DNA of 64,000 nucleotides from CAKZYD01 sp039814715. GTDB lineage: Bacteria > Pseudomonadota > Alphaproteobacteria > Sphingomonadales > CAKZYD01. The DNA lies in contig JBCCAR010000015.1 of assembly GCA_039814715.1 (NCBI GenBank), positions 1 through 64,000 of the forward strand, in the 5' to 3' direction. The position numbers were made by a program, and so were the translations under genes. Shown piece after piece: positions 1 to 7,731 of the stretch. The notes below the pieces were generated by a model, which made no database searches, was not told the DNA's origin, and was given only the letters and a program-made list of their open reading frames with translations. The stretch's first letter is position 1, and each line of letters begins with the position of its first letter.

Positions 1-120
1 CAGTTGACTTCCGTACGCGCTGATGGCCTGATAGGCGTGGTCATCAGACATAATGAAAATGATATTGGGCCTTTTGGTTTTTTTAGGAATTTCCTTGGTC
101 TGGTCTCCGTAGTAGCAAAC
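1..120 (-). CDS. Sulfatase, N-terminal fragment (runs off the left edge)
   Basis: Read on the minus strand, the first ~120 bases give an open frame containing NIIFIMSDDHAYQAISAYG. This is the classic first strand and metal-binding Asp pair (DD) of type I sulfatases. It is preceded by a Lys-rich stretch (KEIPKKTKRP), the usual linker after a secretion signal in Bacteroidota sulfatases. The catalytic Cys/Ser site would lie outside the window. The frame stays open back to an ATG ending at 180, but that part overlaps the flagellin remnant and is probably not sulfatase. Codon use is A-rich and unlike the neighbours. The sulfatase match is clear; the true start and whether the join is natural are not. 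Confidence 0.72.
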
Positions 121-491
121 CAACAGGACAGACGTTCTCTGTTGCCGCTCAAAACGTATCTGCTTCAGGCGGCGCGGCATCGCTCAGCGCATCGACGATT
201 TCATCCGCCGCCAACGCCGCGTCACTGGTAGCGGAGATCGAGACAGCCCTCAACTCGGTTAACTCGAGCTTATCTCAGCTAGGCTCTGCTGCACGGACAC
301 TTGAAGCACAGCAAACCTTCGTGACCAAGCTATCCGATACCATTGAAGCTGGTATCGGCAACCTTGTGGACGCTGACTTAGCCCAAGAAAGCGCGAAGTT
401 GCAGTCCCTCCAGGTGAAACAGCAGCTGGGTCTCCAGGCCTTGTCGATTGCCAACCAGGCACCGTCGGCAGTGCTGTCGCTCTTCAGGTAA
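120..491 (+). pseudogene. Flagellin, 3' remnant
   Basis: The frame ending at the TAA 489-491 encodes the end of a flagellin. A middle-domain piece (TGQTFSVAAQNVSASG) is followed by the D1/D0 C-terminal helices, with LVDADLAQESAKLQSLQVKQ and an end at LSLFR. It closely resembles the C-terminus of the intact flagellin at 1443-2273. The frame has stops at 84-86 and earlier, and there is no N-terminal D0/D1 region, so this copy is cut off about 370 bases from its end, exactly where the sulfatase fragment begins. It is probably a second flagellin gene broken by a rearrangement, or a gene severed by an assembly join. Confidence 0.8.
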
Positions 492-577
492 GAGCCGGTT
501 TAAGAATTGATACTGGGCAGTCATGAGCCGCCCAATATCGCCCCTTCGCGCCAGAGTATCGGATGCGAGGGTTTAAG

Positions 578-628
578 CCCAGCCGCGACAGAGTTACTTG
601 TTGCGTACGCGCGGCTGGGTGCCCTTTT
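578..628 (+). terminator. Hairpin after flagellin remnant
   Basis: CCCAGCCGCG (578-587) and CGCGGCTGGG (610-619) form a perfect 10-bp stem with a 22-base loop, followed shortly by TTTT (625-628). The place, just after the flagellin remnant and before flaG, suits a rho-independent terminator. The loop is long, so efficiency is uncertain. Confidence 0.5.
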
Positions 629-645
629 GAAAAAAGGAATGCATC

Positions 646-1050
646 ATGGAAGGCATAAGTCCAAACACGAAGGTGACCTCAACCACCTCGGCTTTGCCTC
701 AAACTGTAGAGACAAGCCGGGGGGTAGGAAACCGGGCGGATCAAGGCCTCGTTGCGCCAGATTTACCGAAGGACCAATCGGTACAAGCGGCGGACAAGGC
801 TGAAAAAGACGAAAGCGTGAAGATAAGCGCGCTGGCCCGGGTGGAGAAGGCCCTCAGCGAAGCATTTGGAGAAGGTTTCGTCAACTTACGAATTGAGGTT
901 GAAAAACATGAGGCCAGTGGCCGCTTTGTTTACAAGGCCGTTAATAAAGATTCAGGGCAGGTGGAACGTCAGTTCCCGTCGGAAGATATGCTGAAAATCA
1001 TGTCCTCTATTGAAGGGCGTGATGGGAAGATTTTGGACGATACTGCCTAA
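646..1050 (+). CDS. flaG: FlaG family flagellar protein
   Basis: A 134-residue protein. The first ~55 residues are low-complexity and probably disordered. The C-terminal ~75 residues match the FlaG fold: an amphipathic helix, then strands around LRIEVEKHEASGRFVYKAVNKDSGQVERQFPSEDML, which ends in the typical (I/V)RQ(F/I)PSE motif. FlaG proteins influence filament length and are usually encoded next to flagellin, as here. The start at 646 has AAGGA about 10 bases upstream. A longer overlapping frame from 507 is a shadow. Confidence 0.85.
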   Translation: MEGISPNTKVTSTTSALPQTVETSRGVGNRADQGLVAPDLPKDQSVQAADKAEKDESVKISALARVEKALSEAFGEGFVNLRIEVEKHEASGRFVYKAVNKDSGQVERQFPSEDMLKIMSSIEGRDGKILDDTA

Positions 1051-1442
1051 ACAAGAAACGAATTGCAGCTTGGTTCAGTTGCATTCGGACCTGATTGTCA
1101 GCAGGTCAAAGTAACTTTGCTTATGCGTACGATCGCCAGCTGGTGTTTAAGGGATGCGACAATCCTGAAAACGCCAGCTGGTTTTCGCATTTTTAGACCC
1201 TCACGCCTGCCGTTCGTGGTCAGATTTGCCAGGCAATATTTGCCGTCAACCGGCAAAACTAGCCCTTCACAGTAACATTATGTCCCACGCGTGACGAGCT
1301 TCGAACCCGATAAAGTGTTTTAAAACAATAGCCTAGATTTAAAATTCTAAACTGGCACGCTTCCTGCTGATAAGCCGGCGTCATACCGATAGGTTTGTAA
1401 GTGACCCATCGGAGGAGATCGACGCACCAGAAGGAGGCCAAC
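1051..1442. other. Intergenic region flaG-flagellin (no gene)
   Basis: No convincing gene lies here; a 70-codon frame from 1063 has no RBS and no recognisable content. The stretch holds two copies of the 8-base palindrome CCAGCTGG (1136-1143 and 1174-1181), each within CGCCAGCTGGT. The second runs into a T-rich tract (about 1181-1195), and the two copies could pair to form the flaG terminator. The sigma-54 promoter of the flagellin gene is at 1353-1368, and its 5' leader is about 60 bases. Confidence 0.5.
1353..1368 (+). promoter_or_regulatory. Sigma-54 promoter of the flagellin gene
   Basis: TGGCACGCTTCCTGCT matches the -24/-12 consensus (TGGCACG-N4-TTGCW), with the essential GG and GC dinucleotides 10 bases apart. 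It lies 75 bases before the flagellin start, as usual for late flagellar genes. Confidence 0.85.
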
Positions 1443-2273
1443 ATGAGCCTATCGATTAATACCAATGCAGCAGCGCTGAATGCCCTGCAAAATTTGAACC
1501 GGACCAATGATGATTTGCAAGCGACGCAGCTGCGGATCAATACGGGTCTCAAAGTCCAGAACGCTAAAGACAACGCAGCCGTCTACGCTATTGCACAAAA
1601 CTTGCGCGCAAACTTGCAAGGCTTGTCCGCGGTGAAGCAGAGTTTGGATCGCTCCATCTCAGCGGTCGACATTGCCCTTGCAGCATCGGAGTCCATTGCG
1701 GACGTTCTCATTCAAATGAAAGAGAAAGTGGTAGCAGCCGCTGATAGCGGCCTAGATGATCAAAGCCGCTCTGCCCTGCAGGAAGACTTTAACGCTCTGC
1801 GTGATCAGATTACGACCTTGGTGGACAATGCGACCTTTAATGGTACCAACTTGATCAATGGCGGCGGTGATATCGTAACGGCGATCACCAACGCGGATGC
1901 TACTCAGTCTATCTCGATCCCGCATCAGGATCTATCGCTCTCCAGCACCAATGTAGGATTGTCAGCAGGCGCTACGTTTACATCCGATGCGCAGGCACAG
2001 GCTCTGATCGCAACCATCGATGATGCCATCCAAAACGTGAGTTCCGTCATGACCGTGATGGGCGCCGGCTCGCGCTCCATGGAGCTTCAGCGCACCTTTG
2101 CTGACAAGCTCTCTGATACACTAGAGACAGGTATTGGGAACCTCGTGGATGCTGACTTAGCCCGCGAAAGCGCAAGCTTGCAGGCGCTGCAGGTGAAGCA
2201 GCAGCTTGGAACCCAGGCTCTTTCAATCGCCAACTCACAGCCACAGGTCATCTTGTCCCTATTCGGTAACTAA
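1443..2273 (+). CDS. Flagellin (filament protein)
   Basis: A 276-residue flagellin. The N-terminal D0/D1 region begins MSLSINTNAAALNALQNLN and runs to about residue 135. A short variable part holds NGTNLINGGG, and the C-terminal D1/D0 helices end in ILSLFGN. It lacks cysteine. The size is typical of the short flagellins of this class. The ATG at 1443 is chosen over an in-frame ATG at 1401 because AAGGAGG (1431-1437) lies directly upstream. A sigma-54 promoter precedes it and a strong terminator follows. The adjacent nonulosonate genes suggest its surface residues are glycosylated; this is inference. Confidence 0.95.
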   Translation: MSLSINTNAAALNALQNLNRTNDDLQATQLRINTGLKVQNAKDNAAVYAIAQNLRANLQGLSAVKQSLDRSISAVDIALAASESIADVLIQMKEKVVAAADSGLDDQSRSALQEDFNALRDQITTLVDNATFNGTNLINGGGDIVTAITNADATQSISIPHQDLSLSSTNVGLSAGATFTSDAQAQALIATIDDAIQNVSSVMTVMGAGSRSMELQRTFADKLSDTLETGIGNLVDADLARESASLQALQVKQQLGTQALSIANSQPQVILSLFGN

Positions 2274-2349
2274 ACAGCATTCGCCGTTGACCCTGGTCAG
2301 GCTGAACGGTCTGGCTAGCGCGAAGCGGCACTCGATCTTCTCCACCTGG

Positions 2350-2383
2350 GCCAGCGTGCTTATCTGCGCGCTGGCTCTTTTTT
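2350..2383 (+). terminator. Rho-independent terminator of flagellin
   Basis: GCCAGCGTGC (2350-2359), loop TTATCT, then GCGCGCTGGC (2366-2375) form a 10-bp stem with one G-T pair, followed by TCTTTTTT. It lies about 75 bases after the flagellin stop and separates it from the convergent aminotransferase gene. Confidence 0.88.
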
Positions 2384-2468
2384 GTTGTTTGGTGCTGGTG
2401 AGCTCGAAGTGGACCCAAGAACCGCAGCCCTGAACTCGATTTAGGGCCTGGTCATGGCGCGCGTAGTT

Positions 2469-3770
2469 TTATCCGCGGACTTTAAACACTGGCTCTATTG
2501 GCTTGCAGCGCAATGTCTGAGCGATTGTGCCGCTTGCGATGGCGTCTGCCATATGCTCGAGGACCTGAGAAAATGCGTTTAAAAAACCATCGATATCGGC
2601 TTGTTTGTGGGCAAAGGACATGTTCTGAGAGCCGAGTGTAAAATAGCCTCTGGCCACCATTTCCTGGATGTAAAATGTCTTCAGCTGCCAAGCATCCGCG
2701 CTCTCGCTGTCTGAAAGCATGGAAAATGACCACGATGGGTGGCCGCAAATGTTGAGCCAGTCTGGTTGACCCAGTGCCGCATGCTTTGCGCGCAAACCAG
2801 ATAGCATGCGCTCTCCCATGGCGTGAATGTGGGGCAATACGTTGCCTGCTTGGATCTTTGTCAAAACAGCATTTGCGGCTGCAAGGGATAGCGTTTCGCC
2901 GCCCATGGTGAAGGAGAAGAAAATATCATCCATCACCTGCATGAGGTCCTCTTGGCCAACAATGGCTGATAGTGGCATGCCGTTGGCCAACCCCTTGCCG
3001 AACGTCGCGAGATCAGGCGTTACATTAAACAGTTCCTGCGCGCCGCCTTTGGCAAAACGAAAGCCGGTGATCGTCTCATCGAATATCAGGACGGTGCCAT
3101 GACGATCGCATAGCTCGCGCACAGCCTTTAAAAATCCCGGCGCAGGGTAGGCCACATTCATGGGTTCTAGAATGACGGCTGCGAGCTTTAGGTCTGGATT
3201 CTCAAACAAACGCTTGAGACTAAAAATATCGTTGAAGGTAAAGCTGTGGGTGAGGGCGCGTGTTGCGTCCGGTACGCCCAAGGAGCGCGCCGTTGAGCCG
3301 ATATACCAATCTTGCCAGCCATGATACCCACACACAGCCACGTCATCGCGGCCGGTATAAGCCCGGGCAACGCGGATAGCGCCAGCGGTCGCGTCAGAGC
3401 CGTTTTTCCCAAAGCGAACCTTTTGCGCGCAAGGGATCATGGCGATCAACTGTTCCGCAACCTCCATTTCAAGCCGGTGCGGCATGGAAAAGGTGATGCC
3501 ATGAGACAGCTGCTGAGAGATTGCACTGTCCACATCGCGGTCGCCATAGCCGAGCATCACGCTCAAAAGGCCGTTGACGAAGTCCGTATACTGCTTGCCA
3601 TCTGCGTCCCAAACCTGAGCGCCTTTTCCGCGCTCAAAGAATTGCGGGGCTATTTCAGGCGGGAATTGTAGATGGGATTTTGAGAAGGTTTGGCTGCCAA
3701 GCGGAATGCTTTTAAGCGCGCGCTGAAGCAATCGGCGCGATGTATCATGAGGGCGCAGCGGCTGCGTCAT
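2469..3770 (-). CDS. Class III PLP aminotransferase, glutamate-1-semialdehyde aminomutase-like
   Basis: A 433-residue protein of the fold type I, class III (HemL-like) aminotransferases. Visible are GYHGWQDWY, the PLP-contact segment VLIFDETITGFRFA, and the Schiff-base lysine K259 in ATFGKGLANGMP. HemL itself makes 5-aminolevulinate for haem, but homologues in sugar clusters act on other substrates. The gene is last in the minus-strand nonulosonate run, 92 bases after the cytidylyltransferase, so a role in that pathway or in making a substituent for the sugar is likely. Exact substrate unknown. Confidence 0.8.
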   Translation of the reverse strand: MTQPLRPHDTSRRLLQRALKSIPLGSQTFSKSHLQFPPEIAPQFFERGKGAQVWDADGKQYTDFVNGLLSVMLGYGDRDVDSAISQQLSHGITFSMPHRLEMEVAEQLIAMIPCAQKVRFGKNGSDATAGAIRVARAYTGRDDVAVCGYHGWQDWYIGSTARSLGVPDATRALTHSFTFNDIFSLKRLFENPDLKLAAVILEPMNVAYPAPGFLKAVRELCDRHGTVLIFDETITGFRFAKGGAQELFNVTPDLATFGKGLANGMPLSAIVGQEDLMQVMDDIFFSFTMGGETLSLAAANAVLTKIQAGNVLPHIHAMGERMLSGLRAKHAALGQPDWLNICGHPSWSFSMLSDSESADAWQLKTFYIQEMVARGYFTLGSQNMSFAHKQADIDGFLNAFSQVLEHMADAIASGTIAQTLRCKPIEPVFKVRG

Positions 3771-3862
3771 GCCGCGCCCTTTGCCCGCTCTTTCTCAACG
3801 CTTGCTTGAAAGCCTGCATTGCGCTTGATCGCGCTGTTGAGGGCGCATAGTTCAGGATGCTG

Positions 3863-4531
3863 CTAAAGCAGCTTGATGATGTCTTCCATACCAAAGGTAT
3901 TGCCCATCGCCACTAAGCCTTCGAACACGCTCTTAACGACCTCGTAGTCCTCAGGCTCATCAACGGTAAGGCGGATGTGGCTTACATCTGTTTCGTTGGT
4001 AACATTGCCGCGTTCAACATGGCGCAGGTCTCTGCGGAAATAGCTTGTCACATGTTCGCGCTCGGATGCTGCATCAGCATTGTTCCAAGCTTCTTGGAGG
4101 GCGCGCATCGTGAGAACTTCGACGTCAAGTCCGTCTGGATATGTCGGCGGATGAACGTTGGAGGTATAGTCCTCATGATGTCTAACATGTTGCCGCACCA
4201 CAGCGTCGATGACCTCAGGATCACTTAACGGGCAATCCCCTGTCAGCCGCACGATATGCTCCGCCTGGGTGCGCTTTGCCGCCTGATAGTAGCGGTCCAG
4301 CACGTCATCGACAGCGCCGCGAATGCAAAGAATACCGTTTTCTTGAGCAAATTGCTGGATGGGCAAGTCAGAGGGGTGGCCGCTGGTGGCGATGACAATT
4401 TGATCAATGAGCTTGGCGCGTTTGACCCGCTCAATTTGAAGCGCAAGCATTGGTCGGCCCAAAATCGGTAAGAGCACCTTACCGGGGAGACGCGTTGACC
4501 CCATACGGGCCTGGATGACTGCTATGATCAT
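3863..4531 (-). CDS. Nonulosonate cytidylyltransferase (SpsF/PseF type)
   Basis: A 222-residue nucleotidyltransferase of the SpsF family. It begins MIIAVIQARMGSTRLPGKVL, the nucleotide-binding loop of CMP-sugar synthases, and has LTGDCPLSDPEVID for metal and base binding. It probably activates the nonulosonic acid to the CMP form for transfer to flagellin. The start at 4531 gives a 4-base overlap (ATGA) with the preceding aldo/keto reductase gene; the longer frame to 4564 adds only residues not seen in the family. In pseudaminate terms it would be PseF, but SpsF proteins also serve related sugars. Confidence 0.82.
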   Translation of the reverse strand: MIIAVIQARMGSTRLPGKVLLPILGRPMLALQIERVKRAKLIDQIVIATSGHPSDLPIQQFAQENGILCIRGAVDDVLDRYYQAAKRTQAEHIVRLTGDCPLSDPEVIDAVVRQHVRHHEDYTSNVHPPTYPDGLDVEVLTMRALQEAWNNADAASEREHVTSYFRRDLRHVERGNVTNETDVSHIRLTVDEPEDYEVVKSVFEGLVAMGNTFGMEDIIKLL

Positions 4532-5424
4532 GTCGATTGCCGCCGCTGTTGAGGGTTTGACCAATATCTCGGATCGATGAGGGTAGGCTCGCAGACACTA
4601 AAATTCTGATAAGGCAGCGCGGCCACGGGGCGTTCCATCGCATCGCAAATCATAATTAGTTCTGCAGCGTTCGTGACTCCGACGACTGCGCTTTCGAGGA
4701 GGCCTGTCAGCTTTAGAAAGCCGAGGCAGAGGTCCATCACCTCGCAGCCATTGTCCTTTGCCGCCGTATTGAGAGCGGTCAGTGTGCCCTCAAGCGCGCG
4801 AAGTGGGCCTGGCAATGTAGCCGGTACGCTCAGCAAGGCCCCTTGAAGAAACACAGAGCGCGCTTGAACGTGAACGCCGCGTGCAGTGAGGGTTTCTAGC
4901 GTGCCATCAAGCAGCAGTCTTTGATCAAGAACATTGATTGGCAGTTGGACCGCGCTGGGCGTCACCCGCTTTAAAAGCGCAGCGACGTCGCCGCTATCAT
5001 AGATTGAAACGCCAATATGTTGCGCGCCATACTGCGCGGCCACATCTTCTAGTTTTTGCCAATACAGCAGTCCCTCGGGGCCAAGAACGTCGGCTGCGCT
5101 GTGAAACAAAATGCTGTTTAGCGAGGGGCCGAGGTGTTCCGCGCTGGTGCAGACACTGGCTTCAATTGTGGATAGGGCTTGCGGCAGTGTTAATCCTGAA
5201 AGGGCCGGTATCTTGCTGGTGATGTCAAAGGCTTGAAAATCGACGTGTGATGACGCGAGGACAGCTTCTGCATTGCCGTAGGCTGCCGCAGTATCGATGT
5301 CGGTAATCCCGCGGGTCAACGCTGTTTCTAAAACCGCTTCCACCTGGGCAGGCGAGACCTGGCCGTGAGAATTGGTGATCCCATAATCAAGACCAAACTG
5401 TGCTGTCCCTAAGCTTAGGCGCAT
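4528..5424 (-). CDS. Aldo/keto reductase
   Basis: A 298-residue TIM-barrel aldo/keto reductase beginning MRLSLGTAQFGLDYGI. DTAAAYGNAE carries the catalytic Tyr, and ITSKIP and ILFHSA hold the Lys and His positions of the tetrad. Such reductases use NADPH to reduce aldehydes or ketones. This type often accompanies SpsF-like genes in nonulosonate clusters, but no step of the standard six-enzyme pseudaminate route needs it, so a modified product is possible. It overlaps pseC by 10 bases upstream and the cytidylyltransferase by 4 bases downstream, so the genes form one transcript. Confidence 0.85.
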   Translation of the reverse strand: MRLSLGTAQFGLDYGITNSHGQVSPAQVEAVLETALTRGITDIDTAAAYGNAEAVLASSHVDFQAFDITSKIPALSGLTLPQALSTIEASVCTSAEHLGPSLNSILFHSAADVLGPEGLLYWQKLEDVAAQYGAQHIGVSIYDSGDVAALLKRVTPSAVQLPINVLDQRLLLDGTLETLTARGVHVQARSVFLQGALLSVPATLPGPLRALEGTLTALNTAAKDNGCEVMDLCLGFLKLTGLLESAVVGVTNAAELIMICDAMERPVAALPYQNFSVCEPTLIDPRYWSNPQQRRQST

Positions 5425-6587
5425 GCGCTGATCTCTTCTTTTGAAAGGATGCTGTGGAGTGTCCGGCAGACAAAATTGGCGTCAGATGGCGTCATGCCAG
5501 CATGCAGCGGCAAGGAGAGCGTTTGATCATAGTACGCCCAGGCGCCAGGTGTGTCTGTAACGCCGTAAAGGTCGGTATAGTAGGGCTGGGCGCTAACTGG
5601 ATAGTAGTGGACTTGCGTGTGAATGCCGGCCTTGCGCAAGCTTTCCATCACGTCCGCGCGGGTCGTTCCCATGGCTTGGAAATCGATTTTCACCTGAGCA
5701 AGGTGGAAGCAGGGCTCGGTTTCGACTTTGATTGGGTTGATAGCCGCCTGGGCCCCCAAGGCGTCGAGCGTCACGCGGTATTGATCTACCAAGGCCCGGC
5801 GTACTTGGGTGAAATAGTCAAGTTTTGAAAGCTGCGATTCCCCAAGCGCACATTGGATGTCGCAGGCCCGGTAGTTATAGCCCAGGTCATCCATTGTCCT
5901 CAGCCATGGCGCAGATGTGCCCATGCCTGTGGGCGCGGTTAAACTATGATGCCTTAGGGTTCGAATGTGTTCTGCAATGGCCGCATCGCCCGTTGTCACC
6001 GCGCCGCCTTCGCCCATGGCAATGGTTTTAACCGGGTGAAAGGAGAAGGTGGCCACATCGCTGTAATGGCAATCACCAATTATGCTGTCTTTGTAGGTCG
6101 AGCCAATGGCATGGCAGGCATCTTCAACTAAAAACAATCCCTTGGATTTGCACAGCGCAGATATGGCCGCCAGGTCGACCGGCTGCCCGCCAAGATGGAC
6201 CACGGTGACGGCTTTGACATCTCGCTTTGTGCTCGCAAGGGCATCTTCTAGAGTTTGCGCAGTCATCAGGCCCGTTTCCGGGTCAGTATCAGCGAACACA
6301 ACGTCTGCGCCGGTCATTCGGACAGCATTTGCCGTGGCGACAAAGGTAATGGCTGGAACAACGACAGCGTCTCCCGGGCCGATGCCCAGCGCTTTGTAGG
6401 CGCAGTGCAGTGCCGCCGTTCCATTCGATACGGCAACCGCGTGGCGGGCGCCTAAGCTGCGTTCAAGCGCATCTTCAAAATTGCCAACGGCAGGCCCCGT
6501 GGTCAGCCAATCGCTGGTGAGCACGCGGTTGACCGCCGCGATATCATCTTCATCGATTGTATGCCGGCCATAGGGCAGGGATGTCAT
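5415..6587 (-). CDS. pseC: UDP-4-amino-4,6-dideoxy-N-acetyl-altrosamine transaminase PseC
   Basis: A 390-residue DegT/DnrJ/EryC1-family PLP enzyme. It has LPYGRHTIDEDDIAAVNRVL and SDWLTTGPAV at the N-terminus, AVSNGTAALH for cofactor binding, VEDACHAIGS, and the active-site lysine in FSFHPVKTIAMGEGG. It ends with YYPVSAQPYY, typical of PseC. It transfers an amino group from glutamate to the 4-keto sugar made by PseB. The start at 6587 is chosen because it overlaps the pseB stop by 4 bases and matches the family N-terminus; the frame extends further upstream within pseB. Confidence 0.9.
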   Translation of the reverse strand: MTSLPYGRHTIDEDDIAAVNRVLTSDWLTTGPAVGNFEDALERSLGARHAVAVSNGTAALHCAYKALGIGPGDAVVVPAITFVATANAVRMTGADVVFADTDPETGLMTAQTLEDALASTKRDVKAVTVVHLGGQPVDLAAISALCKSKGLFLVEDACHAIGSTYKDSIIGDCHYSDVATFSFHPVKTIAMGEGGAVTTGDAAIAEHIRTLRHHSLTAPTGMGTSAPWLRTMDDLGYNYRACDIQCALGESQLSKLDYFTQVRRALVDQYRVTLDALGAQAAINPIKVETEPCFHLAQVKIDFQAMGTTRADVMESLRKAGIHTQVHYYPVSAQPYYTDLYGVTDTPGAWAYYDQTLSLPLHAGMTPSDANFVCRTLHSILSKEEISACA

Positions 6588-7675
6588 TGCGCAGGCTCCG
6601 TGGGCAAGCCAAGCATGTCGCGCAACGCTTGCGGGGACAGCCAATCGTCATTTTTGTCTGACGAATAGCAAAACTCTTCATTAACCGCCTGCGCGCCTTG
6701 CGCCAGATAAGAAACGCGGTTCCACCAAGCGAAGACGGGCTCAATGACGTAGCGATCTTGCAATTCGATGGTCGAGCGGGCGTCATCAATTGGCACCATG
6801 ACCTCATGGAGTTTCTCGCCCGGGCGAATTCCAATCACATGTGTCGGCAAACCCGGCGCGAGCGCCTCGGCTAGATCGTTGATGCGCATGGAGGGAATTT
6901 TAGGGACGAACACTTCGCCGCCATTCATCATGGCCATGGAACTCATAACGAAGTCGACACCTTTTTGCAGGGTGATCCAAAAGCGCGTCATGCGTTCATC
7001 TGTAATGGGCAGGCTTTCGGCGCCTTCCTCAATCAGTTTTTGGAAGAAGGGCACAACGCTGCCCCGGCTGCCAACCACATTGCCGTAGCGCACGACGGAG
7101 AATTTGGTGCCCTCTGCGCCAGAAAGATTGTTTGCCGCCACAAAGATTTTATCGCTGGCAAGCTTGGACGCGCCATACAGATTGATTGGGCTGGCGGCTT
7201 TGTCTGTTGACAGGGCGATGACTTTTTTAACGCCTTGTTGAATGGCTGCATGGACCAAGTTTTCAGCGCCAAGCACATTGGTGCGGATGCACTCAAAGGG
7301 GTTGTATTCTGCTGCCGTCACATGTTTGAGAGCGGCGGCATGGATAACATAATCGACGCCGCGCAGCGCGAGGTCCAGGCGGCGTTCATCGCGGACATCG
7401 CCGATGAAAAAGCGGAGCTCCTCTCGCTGAAAGGCTGGATCGTTTTGCATTTCATATTGCTTGAGTTCATCGCGCGAGAAAACGGCGACGCGCCGCGGCT
7501 GGTAGCGTTCAAACAGTGTTTTAATGAAGCTTTTGCCGAAAGACCCGGTAGCGCCGGTGATGAGGATAGACGCATTGTTAAAAATGTTTGCCTCTGCTGG
7601 ATCCCATCCTTCAACGGCTGCCTGCAGGGCTTTGCCAGCTTTTCCAGCGTGGGCGAGGGGGCGTTCCATGCCCAT
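6584..7675 (-). CDS. pseB: UDP-N-acetylglucosamine 4,6-dehydratase (inverting) PseB
   Basis: A short-chain dehydrogenase-type enzyme for the first step of pseudaminate synthesis. It has SILITGATGSFGKSF for NAD(P) binding, FSRDELKQYEMQ and HAAALKHV, an SDR active site with ALSTDKAASPINLYGASK, and the RPGEKLHEVM loop. All are hallmarks of PseB/FlaA1. It is 363 residues from the ATG at 7675, with ~34 extra residues before the usual start; homologues begin near the FNNASILITG segment (codon ~32), so the real start may be internal and non-ATG. It is the first gene of the minus-strand operon pseB-pseC-AKR-cytidylyltransferase-aminotransferase. Confidence 0.92.
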   Translation of the reverse strand: MGMERPLAHAGKAGKALQAAVEGWDPAEANIFNNASILITGATGSFGKSFIKTLFERYQPRRVAVFSRDELKQYEMQNDPAFQREELRFFIGDVRDERRLDLALRGVDYVIHAAALKHVTAAEYNPFECIRTNVLGAENLVHAAIQQGVKKVIALSTDKAASPINLYGASKLASDKIFVAANNLSGAEGTKFSVVRYGNVVGSRGSVVPFFQKLIEEGAESLPITDERMTRFWITLQKGVDFVMSSMAMMNGGEVFVPKIPSMRINDLAEALAPGLPTHVIGIRPGEKLHEVMVPIDDARSTIELQDRYVIEPVFAWWNRVSYLAQGAQAVNEEFCYSSDKNDDWLSPQALRDMLGLPTEPAQ

Positions 7676-7731
7676 GAGCGCTATCTCCTAATTCGCAGCC
7701 ACTTTTTGCGGCGGCGCTATGTGTTTGCACT

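Noticed and set aside
4..231. Plus-strand frame of 75 codons at the left edge
   Set aside because: It runs antisense to the sulfatase fragment and out of frame with the flagellin remnant; the content is not protein-like.
1063..1275. 70-codon frame between flaG and flagellin
   Set aside because: No RBS, no recognisable content, and it crosses the CCAGCTGG palindromes and a T-rich tract.
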